A stretch of 64,000 nucleotides of DNA from Cryptomeria japonica (GCF_030272615.1 NC_081412.1:684394583-684458582); one strand, 5' to 3'; shown: positions 21,017 through 33,177, counted from the stretch's first letter. The notes: generated by a model from the letters alone, not told the origin. Numbers and translations: made by a program.

Positions 21017-21814
21017 GGCACTGGCTATCCAAGGGAAAATTTGCACCGCCTGGATAGTCGTGCTTCCTCGGTCCTCCCCCCGCCGCGTTGGTCTCTGCCC
21101 GAACGGTGCCCGTGAAACCCGCAAAAAGACGTCACCTCGAACCGCCTCCGGATTCCGGATTTACCCCCTGCCGTTCCGTTTTGTGGATAATTTTTTTTTG
21201 ATCATTTTAATATATGATCATTTTAGAATTATGTTTAAAAAAATTATATTTTTAATATAACAATTATAATATATCATAATTATTAATACTATTTTATTGA
21301 AGTGAGATTTATAGTTAATATTATATAAATATAATTAAAATAATAATAATTAAGAATTATAGAAAATATTTTTTTACTTGTAATATAATATTTTAAATGA
21401 TATTATATATTAATAATGATATTTATAATTTAACTCTTTTAATAATTACGTCGAAGGCATCTTATTTGAAAGAGATGACCTCGGTTTTCATCAAACGGCG
21501 GATAATGTTGTAGAAGAGAAGCAAGACCATCGAAACGACCTTTTGGGTTCAATTTTATCAGTATTATTTAACAAGTCATTGATTTGTATTTGTCTGATAC
21601 TTTAGTATAACACTATACTTTGTTTCTTTTTGGTAAAATGCACTCTCGCACATTCATTTTTAAAAAAATTTATTCCCACGTGTTTGTACATGGCCTTAGA
21701 CAAATATTGGCATAAATTGCAAGTAAAAAAAAATCCCATAACATAGATATGTTAGAGAGACATTAATGTGCATCACAATGAGGTGTCAAAAATATATGAA
21801 ACCTACAAAACATG
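21017..21814 (+). repeat. Left terminal inverted repeat of the MULE
   Basis: The outermost ~170 bp is GC- and CpG-rich, then the arm becomes strongly AT-rich. It matches the reverse complement of 23068-23880 to the inner end at ACCTACAAAACATG. The frame at 21060-21260 lies in the TIR and is not a gene. Confidence 0.9.
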
Positions 21815-21858
21815 GCCTTATACGTGATATATTAATGTGAATGTTATTGCAACTTTAG

Positions 21859-22087
21859 ATGGCCAACAAAACTCTCAAAAAAACATGCAACCATTTTCTA
21901 TTGATCTTAATCAAATGATGACAATAATGGACACAATGCAAAGCGGAAACGGTAAGTAAATTATGAAATGAACTTCAATCAAATTTGAGTCTTCAATTTG
22001 AAAATTAATCTTATAATGTCCTCATATGTATTTTCAGGTGTTGATGATATTCATATGGAGGATCATGATCAACACTTTTTTGGTTAA
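21859..22087 (+). pseudogene. Two putative exons with a GT-AG intron inside the MULE (3' gene end)
   Basis: The first open segment (about 21859-21951, possible acceptor CTTTAG just before it) is rich in Gln, Asn and Met. It meets a GTAAGT donor at 21952 and a TTTTCAG acceptor ending at 22037. Joining 21951 to 22038 keeps the frame and runs to TAA at 22085-22087, with a C-terminus reading GNGVDDIHMEDHDQHFFG. The 86-bp intron is AT-rich and typical of plants. Downstream sequence looks like a 3' UTR. There is no upstream exon and no recognised protein family. It could be a captured host gene tail or a transposase remnant. Confidence 0.5.
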
Positions 22088-23067
22088 TCACTATAGTGTA
22101 TTATTCTCCAATGTATTAATCGTTAAGTACTTTAACTCTATTTTAAAATTAGAGCATGGAGGGAGTGGATTCTGGAATTAAGATAAAGACATTATTTGTA
22201 TATTGTACTTTTGAGTTAGACTACTATTGTATATGTGAAAAATTGGCTCATCCTTTTGTAAGCTTTTGTGAAATTTATGTGTAGTGACTTACTCACTTCC
22301 ACAATGGTCACATTTATTATTATATATATAATACAAAGTTGCAATGATATATCTCCTATGCTTATATTTGACAACAAATTTGGTAGTGTGAGTTCTCTCA
22401 TATTGTGACTATAACTAATATGAATGATATGTGCATTTCCAATGGATTTGATTTCCAATCATGGTGGTAGCTCTATGATGCTTTATATTTTCATTTCTAT
22501 ATTATATCTATTCATCATCTTGGTGTATTTATGTTGTCTCCCACTTCCCATTCAACATTGTCTCATCATTCAATCTATTGTATTCTGTAAGGGGTGGTAT
22601 TTATATTTGAAGATTATCTAGGTATGAATTTTATTTATCTATGTTTGAAAAATGGACAATAAAGATATTTTAAAAATTAGGCATATAAATTATGAATAAA
22701 AAATTTATATATATAAATTAAAAAATAACCAATTTGTTAAAACTTCTTCTTATTCTTATTCTCTAACGAAAAATATTTGGCTCTTCCATATTTCAGCTAT
22801 ATTAATGATGTTGCTTACTAAATCTCATAAGGTCTTGAAAAGATTTCAAATTAGAGGACAAATTTAACATGTAGAAGGTGTAGATTCATTTCACAAAGGT
22901 TAGAATTTCATTGTTTCCTACCACACTTATTTGAGCCTTCCTAGGGAATTTATTGATCCATCTGAAAGTTGATCATAAATGAAGTTTTCAAGGGTATAGG
23001 GGAATTTGACATTCAAACAATATCTATCTTTACATACGCATTTGACCTTTATAGGGGAAGTTGCTTT
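22088..23067. other. MULE interior downstream of the putative exons
   Basis: AT-rich, no gene seen. The frames at 22216-22458 and 22424-22621 overlap on opposite strands and have no recognisable features. Confidence 0.55.
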
Positions 23068-23880
23068 CATGTTTTGTAGGTTTCATATATTTTTGACACC
23101 TCATTGTGATGCACATTAATGTCTCTCTAACATATCTATGTTATGGGATTTTTTTTTACTTGCAATTTATGTCAATATTTGTCTAAGGCCATGTACAAAC
23201 ACGTGGGAATAAATTTTTTTTAAAATGAATGTGCGAGAGTGCATTTTACCAAAAAGAAACAAAGTATAGTGTTATACTAAAGTATCGGACAAATACAAAT
23301 CAATGACATGTTAAATAATACTGATAAAATTGAACCCAAAAGGTCGTTTTGATGGTCTTGCTTCTCTTCTACAACATTATCCGCCGTTCGATGAAAAACC
23401 GAGGTCATCTCTTTCAAATAAGATGCCTTCGACGTAATTATTAAAAGAGTTAAATTATAAATATCATTATTAATATATAATATCATTTAAAATATTATAT
23501 TACAAGTAAAAAAATATTTTCTATAATTCTTAATTATTATTATTTTAATTATATTTATATAATATTAACTATAAATCTCACTTCAATAAAATAGTATTAA
23601 TAATTATGATATATTATAATTGTTATATTAAAAATATAATTTTTTTAAACATAATTCTAAAATGATCATATATTAAAATGATAAAAAAAAAATTATCCAC
23701 AAAACAGAACGGCAGGGGGTAAATCCGGAATCCGGAATCCGGAATCCGGAGGCGGTTCGAGGCGACGTCTTTTCGCGGGTTTCACGGGCACCGTTCGGGC
23801 AGAGACCAACGCGGCGGGGGGAGGACCGAGGAAGCACGGCTATCCAGGCGGTGCAAATTTTCCCCTGGATAGCCAGTGCC
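23068..23880 (-). repeat. Right terminal inverted repeat of the MULE
   Basis: Inverted partner of 21017-21814. It is about 15 bp longer, largely because a CCGGAAT unit is repeated more times (about 23727-23752) than in the left arm. Confidence 0.9.
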
Positions 23881-23889
23881 CAGTCAGCC
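23881..23889. repeat. 9-bp target-site duplication CAGTCAGCC, right copy
   Basis: Exact match to 21008-21016. Confidence 0.93.
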
Positions 23890-25624
23890 TAGCGAAAGTT
23901 TTCATAACTGGGAACCCACTGACAAATATAGTTCAAAGGTACTGAAATCACTCGATGACCCGACTAAAGGACTTATCCATCTCCCGAGGAATAGTCTTTT
24001 CAAGGTGTTCACATGCAAGGTGCATTAATGGATGATTAGATGGTGAGGTCATATGGATTTATTGGCATGATTTTGGGGACAAGGTGGAGGTGTTTTCATT
24101 GCCAAAAAATAAATGAACTCAATACCCCTTGAAACTAATATTGGTTGAAACGTGTGCACAATACTGACACAATTTTTGGAAAAGGATTATTTCAATGCCA
24201 TGGGAAACCAGTACCATTCATCTGTGAGAAAAATATGACAACATCCCTATTTCCTTTCCTGTTTGGATGTTAGGTAAAAAAAATGGGTACTTGACAAGTT
24301 GGTGGCCTTGTTAAAGGGGGAAAGTTCAAATTTTAATTTTGCCAAACCAGTGCATGGCGATGGGTTAATTATTTACTGAAATTGGTACTTCTTATTGAAA
24401 ATCAGAGGCTCGTCTATTGGAGAGAAGGATAACCAAAGATTTATAATTTTCTCATACAGAGAGAAATTGTTGTATTTAGGAATTCCATAGCCAAAGCAGG
24501 TTGACCTAAGACATAGCAAGATTCATCATGCAACTAATCTATAGCAAGATGGTAATTCCAGGGGAGGGTCTTGTCCTAGTTATGCAGTCGGGCGAGAATA
24601 TGATGGAGATTCCACAAGAAGATATTATTTACAAGCTTATCGTTCTAGCCTAGGAATTCCACGACAACAACATGGAATTCACGATGGTGACTATGGTGTT
24701 TGCAAAAGAAGAAGAAAATGATGAAATGATCGATGCCTAGATTCGACAAATGATTGAGGAAGTTAGAAAGCCTACAACGCAAGATAACTAAGCTGAACTG
24801 TCTTTGATGTTGCAAGCTATGATTTTCTTAGTAACTTGATGGTTTCTTTCTTTTTTGAAAATGGTCATTTTTTATAACCATTATTTTTCAAGAATGGTTA
24901 TCAACTATTTATATATATGTTTTAGCTATTAGATGTAAACAAGGGAAAGGAGTGAATTTTCTCTTTAACCCCCATTGCACTTACGGTTCAATTGGTTAGG
25001 AGAAAAATGTTTTGGCTTACGGTTCAGAAAGAAAGAGTGGGAGATGTATTCTGTTTAATGTTTGTAATGGAGAAGTAGAAACTGTGTGTTATGTTACATC
25101 GATGGAAGAAAGGATATATTTATGGAACTATGTTTTTGTCTATATCTCCTTGATTGTCATTTTCTTACGTCTTTGCAATCTTTCCTTTGATGTTTCTTTT
25201 TGTTATGATCATTAAATAAAAGTGTCATAAATGTATTCATATTATCTAAAAATAATAACCTCTCTCTTATCTATTATCGTCCAATAGGATCGATTAAGCA
25301 AATTATTTATCTCTGATTCCCTTCTATTCTTGTTTTCATTCATGTTTGTGCCATCACTATGCACAGGTGTTGTGTGTTTTTCTTGCTTTCTAGTTAAAAC
25401 CATACCCCGTAAAAACCCATTAATATCATAAGAGGGAGCTGCACCTCTAAAATTCAAAGGAAAATTGCTAACGAAAATTAGCAATTTCTCCAACTATTTG
25501 TTGCATGTTTGTCTCTAACTAGTAGGTACAAAGAGTCTTTGACTTTTTTTTAGAAAGAACAAATCTATATGCAAACACAAACTACCCTTGAAAGCTAAAA
25601 TCCTTTTGGGGATCAACAAATGTC
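23890..25624. other. Spacer, no supported gene
   Basis: Mixed sequence. Around 24580-24800 a plus-strand frame with acidic runs (AKEEENDEMIDA, MIEEVRKP) is broken by stops and may be an eroded retroelement gag, but no family motif confirms this. The frames at 25012-25215 and 25242-25493 have no recognisable domain. Confidence 0.4.
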
Positions 25625-26105
25625 AAGTAAATTGAAGATTAAGAGGTCCTTATTGGTGATAATTGTTAAGCATGTCAAGCATGTCAACTAAGGGGTCCTT
25701 GAATAGGATGTCATGTACATGAGGTTGGATTAAATTATTAAGATTGAGGTCCTAATAGGATGGATTAATGGGTCAAGATCTAGTTCATGTACATTTGAAG
25801 GGGAATCTGATAGGATGGCTTAAAGTGAAAAGCATGATTTTAATCAATCTCTCAAACTATGTGACAAATTTGGTCAAATTATACATATCATATGATCACA
25901 TTAGATAAATTTTAATTTCTGGATCTACGGTTTAAGGCCTCCTAGGTAAAATTAAAGCTTAAGAGATCATGATCAAGCATGTATTAAGGGGTCCTAGAAT
26001 AGGATGTCAAGTATGAGGTTGGATTAAATATTAAGTTAGAGGTCCTAAGTGATAAATTTGATCAAATTAGTATGTATCATATTCAAATTAGATAATTATA
26101 TAATG
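25625..26105 (+). repeat. Imperfect tandem duplication
   Basis: A first unit (about 25625-25920) and a second, shorter unit (about 25950-26105) share in order: AAGGGGTCCT, AATAGGATGTCA, ATGAGGTTGGATTAAAT, GAGGTCCTAA and GATCAAATT/GGTCAAATTA. The second unit lacks an internal part. Noncoding. Confidence 0.65.
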
Positions 26106-27534
26106 TATCATGTTGTGGACTCCTATGGTGATATCATGTGCTAGGTTTTCATTTCCATTTTAGTTTTGGTTTTCATGTTCTATTCTTGTATGATTATGCA
26201 AAACAGTTTATTTTACATGAGAAATATAACTACATAAATATAAAAATATAAACTACTTAAATATTAAAACCTAAAACCAATTTTTTTAATAAAAAATATT
26301 TTTTTTTCATTTAAAATAAAAAATACAAAATAGGGATAAAAAAAGAAAAAAAAAACTTACTTGAAGGGGTTGTTGGCTGATTGTTGTTCTCTACAGATCA
26401 GGATCTCAAGTCATTGTTAGTGAAAATGAGTTGGAACTCATTTTTCTAACAACAAAAAAATAACACTTTTGTAAAATGGGATCCCAATTAAAACTAAACA
26501 AGATCCCATCTTCCAAATTTGGGCTCGAGATCCTACCACTAATTGGGATCCTAGACCTAAATGTTATCTCGATTCATTTCAATCAAGATCTTGTTTCAGG
26601 CAACCCGATTTCCTGATTTTGGTTAAGTTTGAAACTTCCACTCTATGTGGAGTCAACTTCTTATGTTTATCCAAATCATTTAGAATGCAATGTTGATGTT
26701 CTCTAAGATTAGACACCTTGATATATTGATTAGCTCTACAACTCTAGAAAAAAGGACTAATAACAAGATAAACAAAAATGATCCCAGAATAATGTTTCAA
26801 GGAGACAATATAAAATTAAATTATCCTTTTAGCTATGGGTGTAGACTTTTCTATTAAATTCCAACATGATTTCTATAAGTGAATTAGTGTTCTTAAATAC
26901 AATAACCAAATTCAAAAATAAACACAATGCACACTAAGTTGGCTCACATTGACCTGTAAAATCCTCAACATTAGACAACTCAAAAGCACAATAATTCCAC
27001 ATTCCATTAAAATTAATTATCTAGATCTTCTTGTAGAAAATTGTATAAATTTATCTCTTATAATAGTAAACTATATATAAATAATTTTTGATTAAAAAAT
27101 GTACACAAAATTTTCTATTAAAAGTTCTCTTAGACAGAACAATCAAAGATTTTAAATTTCTAACTATTGAAGTACCTTGGTTGAAGTCCATAGTTGGAGG
27201 TCTGATTTAGGGTGATAAAAAAAGAGGATTAAAGATCAAGAATACAAATCTAAGATCAATAATTAAAAAAAAATATTCAAAATATAGATATTATGAACTA
27301 ATGTTATATATAATCATACTAATTATAAGCTAATAATTTTACTTACAATTGTTTAATTAAATCTAAAGCCAAAATATGGAACTAGTGGGTTTCTTTGTTC
27401 TCTTCCTTATTATTACTTTAATTCATTTTATAGTTGTATTTCATAATTTTTCTTTATAATTTTATTTTGTTTCGGATATAGTAAAAGATAAAAAGTTATA
27501 GATTTAGAAGTTTAATAATTTTAAAAATGTTATT
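26106..27534. other. AT-rich spacer, no gene seen
   Basis: Long A/T runs. A small cluster of GATCCCA/TGGGATC motifs of both orientations sits at about 26475-26560. No frame above noise. Confidence 0.55.
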
Positions 27535-28325
27535 GATGAATTTATTAAGTTAACGAAAATAAATAAACATTTTTGGTATAAATTAGCAATCAATATTGTG
27601 TCTTTAGAAATAAGTCTTATTTTCTTTTTTATGTTTTTTATAATATATATAACAAGAGAAAATTTGTTAAGATTAGGTGTTGTACTACTTGCAAAGTCTT
27701 AAGAACAATTGAAATTATTTAATATTATATAGTTATGATGTTGGGTTCTAAATAAATTAAACAATTAAGAAGAAGAATCTAGAAGATTTCATATATTACA
27801 TATTTAACACTTATCTTAGCGGTTAGGAGGGATGAAAAATAACATGTAAAGAAGTTATGAAACAGTCTTGAAAGAGAATCTTGAACTCCTTACTTTGGAT
27901 AATATGTAAGAGTAGATTTGAAAGTGAGTTATACTTTTAATTTGGAATGTTAGGTTCTACTAATTGATTAATCAAACAAAAAATTTCATTTAAATATCTT
28001 TGTGATATTAAAAACCTATCTTTAAATAAATCTAAACAAATTATTCAAATTAATAATTAAAAAATGCAATATTATACATAAAAATTTACTTTCTATTTCA
28101 TAATTATTAACTATTCAAAAAAAATTTAATTAACCCATAATTTTATTAATACGGCAAATACTTTACAGAATAAAAACAATTATGCATTTAAGAATTTGTT
28201 GAATTTTATTAAGCTCCTGTAAAATCATAAATAGTATTCTTTAAAATTTAGACAACAAATCTACAATTCTAGTAAATAAAAACCAATTACAATCAAAGAA
28301 GAGCTATTTATCTTCTCATCTTGAA
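27535..28325 (+). repeat. Duplicated 5' flank of the RLP gene (partner about 16785-17375)
   Basis: Matches the sequence upstream of the intact gene through ATTGTGTCTTTAG, TTTAACACTTATCT, CTACTAATTGATTA and AATTACAATCAAAGAAGAG. It runs directly into the 3' half of the coding sequence, so the deletion breakpoint lies near 28325. Confidence 0.8.
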
Positions 28326-29091
28326 CTACCTACAAGTCTTGGACCTTTCTTCAAATCAATTTTCATGTTTGACATTACACAACATTTTTAGTTTACAAGC
28401 AATGTTGGCAGAATAAATCTTGAATTTTCCAAGGTTATACTTCAGATACATTTTGTGTCCTATTGGATATACTACGTGTATAAGAATGGATTGACCATGA
28501 ATTCCAAAGGTAGAGATGAGTAGTACACACATATTTTATCCAATGTGATTGTCATAGACCTTTCAAACAATCAGTTGAAATAGGATCTTTCAGCTGATAT
28601 AGGAAAAATAAAGGGATTGAAGTTACTCAACCTTTCCATGAACAATTTTAGTGGTGCTATTCCAAATAGTATTGTGTAATTGATTTGGCTCAGCAAATCA
28701 TTTTTCTGGACAAATTCTCCATCTTGACTCTTTCAACTATATAGGAACCCTCAACTTTTCAAACAACCACCTTTTAGGCAGTATACCACAAGGAGGACCT
28801 ATGACAACATTTAATGAATCATCATATTCAAGCAATCCAAATTTATGGGACCATCCACTTCCAAAGAAATGTTCTTGGGCAGAATTTGCTCCTAGTCATC
28901 CTCACATTTCTACATCTATTAACGAAGTAGAGTAAAGTGGGGAAAGTGGGGAGTATGACATTGGAGTGGGATTGTAATATGTAGCATTTACTGTAGTGTT
29001 AGTATTTATTGTGTTGAAAAATAGATACTTTGAGGGAGTCCATTTGATTTTGGAAATCGTTTTCCCATGGCTCCACAATCTAACATTGTAA
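28326..29091 (+). pseudogene. RLP pseudogene with deleted 5' coding region
   Basis: Matches 19122-19924 of the intact gene. It covers the last LRRs before the island, the island, the final LRRs, the cap, the membrane segment and the same stop (TAA at 29089-29091). The first ~1.57 kb of coding sequence is absent. The duplicated 5' flank joins the coding part at a position equivalent to joining about 17375 to 19122. Several in-frame stops (for example in the island region, and where the membrane helix reads GGATTGTAATATG) and small indels confirm that it is dead. Similarity to the intact gene is still high. Confidence 0.9.
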
Positions 29092-29425
29092 AAGTTTATT
29101 TCTTTTGTTAAGGTGATTTAAATCAAATATAATATAATTTTTATCAAATCATTTATTCATCATTTATTTAAAACATTCTTTTAATTTTTATTTTGTTTAC
29201 ATTTGTGTCTTGTAGATCATGAAAATTATTGTAAAGGTTTCTTCTACATATTAATAATATTTGGATTAGCTAACAAAATCTTTCATTCATTATTATTATA
29301 AAAAAAATAATTTTGGAAGTTAATTATATTTATAGTTTTTAATTATTGAACTATTACTATAGCATAAAGTTAGAAGTGATGTATTTTAGTGATTGTCAAT
29401 TCATACTAATTTGTAAACTAATTAT
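29092..29425 (+). repeat. Duplicated 3' flank of the RLP gene (partner 19925-20225)
   Basis: Shares GTAAAAGTTTATTTC, CTTGTAGATCATGAAAAT, AAGTTAATTATATTTATA and AGTGATGTATTTT with the 3' flank of the intact gene. It marks the right edge of the duplicated block. Confidence 0.8.
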
Positions 29426-29574
29426 TTATTTAAACTTTTCTATTATCTTAAATATGTATTAAAAGTCTATACTTTGTTTCTAAACCTTTGAAGACAATAA
29501 ATAATATTTGGTGATAACAAAAGAATAGTTTTCTATATTGTTAATATGATTTCATTCTTTACCAAAAAAAATTG

Positions 29575-29850
29575 TGTATTAAATATTGCAAAATAGGTCA
29601 AACCCTACTTTTAAGAACAAACAGTAATTGAATTTCAATCAATCTTCAAAACAATTCACACATTTCACACACCTTGTAAATCCCCTAAAATATTGCCAAA
29701 TAGGTCGAACTCTATTTCTAAGGATAGACAATAATTAAATCTATTTTTTAGATAGCACAACACATTTCAGACACCTTGTAATTAGTGTGAAATATTGCAA
29801 AATAGATAGAACTCCATTTCCAAGGACAAGCAATAATGTGTCAGATAGAT
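29575..29850 (+). repeat. Imperfect tandem repeat, about 110 bp x 2.5
   Basis: Units start at AAATATTGCAAAATAGGTC (about 29582), AAATATTGCCAAATAGGTCG (about 29689) and AAATATTGCAAAATAGATAG (about 29792). Each continues with a CC/CTATTTC/CTAAGGACA-like segment; the first two also contain CACATTTCA(C/G)ACACC. Noncoding. Confidence 0.8.
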
Positions 29851-32190
29851 TGCCACAGTAAGCATCATAATAGTGGTGAGGTTATTTCATTAAATATGCA
29901 ATCTGCCTCAAATTTTAAAAAGGGCAAATGCAGCTCTTTTGCACACCTTTGTTATCATTAATCTTCACATAAAACAACATTTTATACTGTTTCTTAAATC
30001 CGCAAAATATAACGATTTTTGTGAAAATTTCAATAGCTAAATCTTCATGATTTGCATTCCCATTGCTGTAAAACCACAAAAAATCAGATGAAAAAATACT
30101 ATGATTTGCAAATCTAAAATTTTGTTTACAATACCATTTTGTGTAGAAATTAACCACTAACCATTATTGGAACCTAGGTTTTATTTACTTGTAGTATCAG
30201 TTTTATCAATAAGAGGGTATCTCTGCCTGTTTCAAACAACGAATATCCAAAGGCTGACAAGTTTTCACTGCAAATGATTAGTAATATCTTCCTCCTCCAA
30301 TGTTCAAGGGTAGAAAATTCAATCAGGTGTGTAGTGGGATATAATATTTGGTGCAAGAGCACACTAGATTTATTAGGCTTCATAGAGTATAAAGTTGGGA
30401 TTTTGTTTTGTTTTATGTTATTACATGTAATAAGGTTCTCAATGATTATTTCATATCAGGTCTGGGTTATAGGAATTAAAATTGATTCGTTTTTCAAATA
30501 TTGTGGAAAATAAAAAAAATTGCAAAAACATGGAATGTGAAGAGTCCTCGATTGTACATGAGGGAAATTTGAATGGTTGGAAGTTAAAAATTAGTTGGGA
30601 ATCTGTTTTAAATTCCTTAAAAAGGCTCCTTAAGGTCTAATTTCATGCTTGGAGAGGGTTGGAGATTGTGAAGAAGAAGAAACCCTTATTTTTGTGCATT
30701 ATTTTTTAACTTTTCTCATGTTGCAGAATGTTCACTTGTCTTGTATGAATTTTATCTTTCATGTAATGATCTAAAACTTATTGGAGAAGTTAGTTATGTG
30801 AACCAACTTCCATTTTCAATTGGTATCATCAATTTTCATTGTGATTTGTAAAATTTATGCCTTTTTTGGTACAGGCTGTCCTAAATGGCTGATTTTTCTT
30901 GTAACGGTTTGAAAGAAATGTATGGTATAAATTGGTATGGTATAATAATGGTCTGAAACAAATTGGAAAAGGTGGAGAAATAAGTCTAGTTTCATTTCCT
31001 TTTTATCTGATCCAATTTCATTAAGTTTTGAGTGAGTTATGACATTTTTGGTGAGAGAAGGTCTGTGATAAAACTAGGGTTTCCAACAAGCATTAAGAAA
31101 ACTATATCTTTGTATTGCATCATCCCAAAAGGCCCAAACTTGGTGAGAGTCTTCTTTACATTTTTGTACAAGGCTCCTACAAATAAATTTGGATTATTTT
31201 ATCATTTGGGAAAGATATGGATGTTTTTGTGTGTCTTTTCATAGTAAATGTTATCATGAGGGTTTAATAAAATAATGCATTGTTGAGTTGTTTGATGTAA
31301 TGATGATTTGTATGCCATCAAAATCCTTAGTGAGAGGCCATGATCAAGACAATATTGTATGTCCTTGTTGAATTTTAAGATGGAATATGTAAAATATACC
31401 AAAGAAGCAATGTATCCAAGTGATATAATTGGAATGCATCTTGAATTTATTTGAGTATATCTTATATGTTGATTGTTGTTACCCCACCTCTGCATCAATA
31501 TTTTAGAGTCCAATATCCTTAGAATTTTAATCCCACCTAAGTGGCCAACATATTTCTCTCCAATTCTATGGACTTTTTGTAGTCCTATGAGTTGGTTACT
31601 GACCTATGAATAATTCTACCCTCACAACACTCTCAATCTGGCCATGAAGGACTATGATATTCATGAAGGGAAAGCTCTAGTTGGAGAGATTTTGAAGAAA
31701 GGATTTAATAAAAATTTCAGGTTTTATCTATACATAATTGATACTGGAAGGATCGTTGCTGACCAAGGATGAGACAAAAGTCAACTTGTCCCTCAATACA
31801 CACAATTAGAGCTGGGTAGAATTTAAGTGATAATCTTATCACCCATTTAAAATAACTTCCAATGTTTTCGTGTAGTCTTCTCCTACAAGGTGAAGAAGAG
31901 AAATAGGAAGAAGGCCATGCCTCAAATTTAAATGCAGACATGGAGATCAATTGAAGATGGTAAACTTGCAATCTACTTTTGGCTTTGATTTTATTGTTCA
32001 AATGCCTCTTAGGGTGGATGCAATTTCCAGACTATAGGCATGTTGTAGCTTTGTTATTGCTAACATCTTTCACAATATTTTTCTAATCTAATCTAGTATT
32101 TCTCTCTCTACTCTTAAATCAAATTCTATGGGTCTTTTATACTATTTATACTAAGAATGTCTATTAAAGATACACAGTTAAAATTCTCTA
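29851..32190. other. Spacer, no supported gene
   Basis: Several 60-100 codon frames occur on both strands (30274-30513, 31032-31244, 31202-31513, 31717-32001). None has a recognisable domain, and composition is close to background. Confidence 0.5.
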
Positions 32191-32194
32191 TCAC

Positions 32195-32425
32195 CGTCTG
32201 GTGTTAATAGAGGGATGATAAATTCCTCCTAGTAAAAGTCTGGGTTTATGTTTTTGACATTATATTTTGACAAAGGAATGTTCAAATTCTCACCTGATGG
32301 TGGATTAATATGTTAGTTTGAGTTTTTATTTGAGGAATGGCTAAATTCCCTTCATAGTAGTAGTTTAGACTCTTAGATTAACTCTATTTGAGGGATGAAT
32401 AAATTTCCCTCATTTTAATATTTTG
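32195..32425 (+). repeat. Degenerate tandem repeat, about 65-bp period
   Basis: Four segments contain GAGGGATGATAAATTCC, AGGAATGTTCAAATTCTC, AGGAATGGCTAAATTCCC and AGGGATGAATAAATTTCCC, each followed by a T-rich segment. Noncoding. Confidence 0.55.
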
Positions 32426-32978
32426 AAAAAATTTATTACCTCACTACAACCTTTTCTTATTACCAATATAATAAATTTCAGGTCTTTGACATTTTATCAA
32501 ATAAAATGTTTGTTTATAATTTTTTTTATATAATATAAACATTATATATATAATATGATCAAATTTTAAGTATAATGCAAGGCCACAACAAGTAGAGTAT
32601 CTTATCACCATGATTATAAGTATTATGTATGTAAATAATCTATCCTAGATATTCAAGTGATAATATATATAACTTAACATTGATAATTTGTTCAATCAAA
32701 ACCCTCTTTCACTAGCTCTAGTTTACATTTCTAATTAAAATAGATTTGAATTCATCATATTCTCTAGTTTAAATTTCCTAATGAATAGAATCTTACCATA
32801 CTACCGTAATTGCCAATAATAATAATATTATATTGATAATTTTTATTTATAATTACTTTATATTTCTAATATATTTGAAATAATTTGAAAAATTTGCGAT
32901 TCTAGTATATTGCAACTTTAAATTTTCATTACTACACTCTATTCACATTTCATGTACTTTCATATTAATATGATATAT

Positions 32979-33115
32979 AGTATTGTAAAAATGACTTCGC
33001 TAGAATCGTTAGACCTTTTTATAAATCATTTTTCTAGACAAATTCCATGAGATCTTGGTTTTGTGGGCTACTTGGGAGCCCTTAACTTTTCTAATAGCTA
33101 CCTTTCAAGTAGTAT
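32979..33115 (+). pseudogene. RLP gene scrap (third copy)
   Basis: About 135 bp matching 19478-19614 of the intact gene: the LRR encoding LESLDL...N then YLGALNFSNxxLSxS (reads TACTTGGGAGCCCTTAACTT). It ends exactly where a TATG microsatellite begins. It is evidence of a third family member or of a later rearrangement. Confidence 0.85.
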
Positions 33116-33177
33116 GTATGTATGTACGTACGTCTGTATGTATGTATGTATGTATGTATGTATGTATGTATGTATGT
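33113..33177 (+). repeat. (TATG)n microsatellite
   Basis: About sixteen TATG units with a few TACG/TCTG variants. It starts within the last matching codons of the RLP scrap. Confidence 0.95.

Larger units (their letters stand above)
21017..23880. mobile_element. Mutator-like DNA transposon (MULE) with long TIRs, 2,864 bp
   Basis: The ends read GGCACTGGCTATCC in opposite orientation. They are flanked by a perfect 9-bp duplication and extend as terminal inverted repeats of about 798 bp (left) and 813 bp (right). The 1.25-kb interior encodes no transposase that I can recognise, so the element is non-autonomous. It contains two short open segments joined by a canonical GT...AG intron, which suggests either a captured host gene end (Pack-MULE) or the last exons of a lost transposase. 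It lies between the intact RLP gene and its deleted copy. Confidence 0.88.

Noticed and set aside
21060-21260. 66-codon frame at the MULE left end
   Set aside because: Lies in the CpG-rich TIR tip; the mirror sequence in the right TIR shows no maintained frame.
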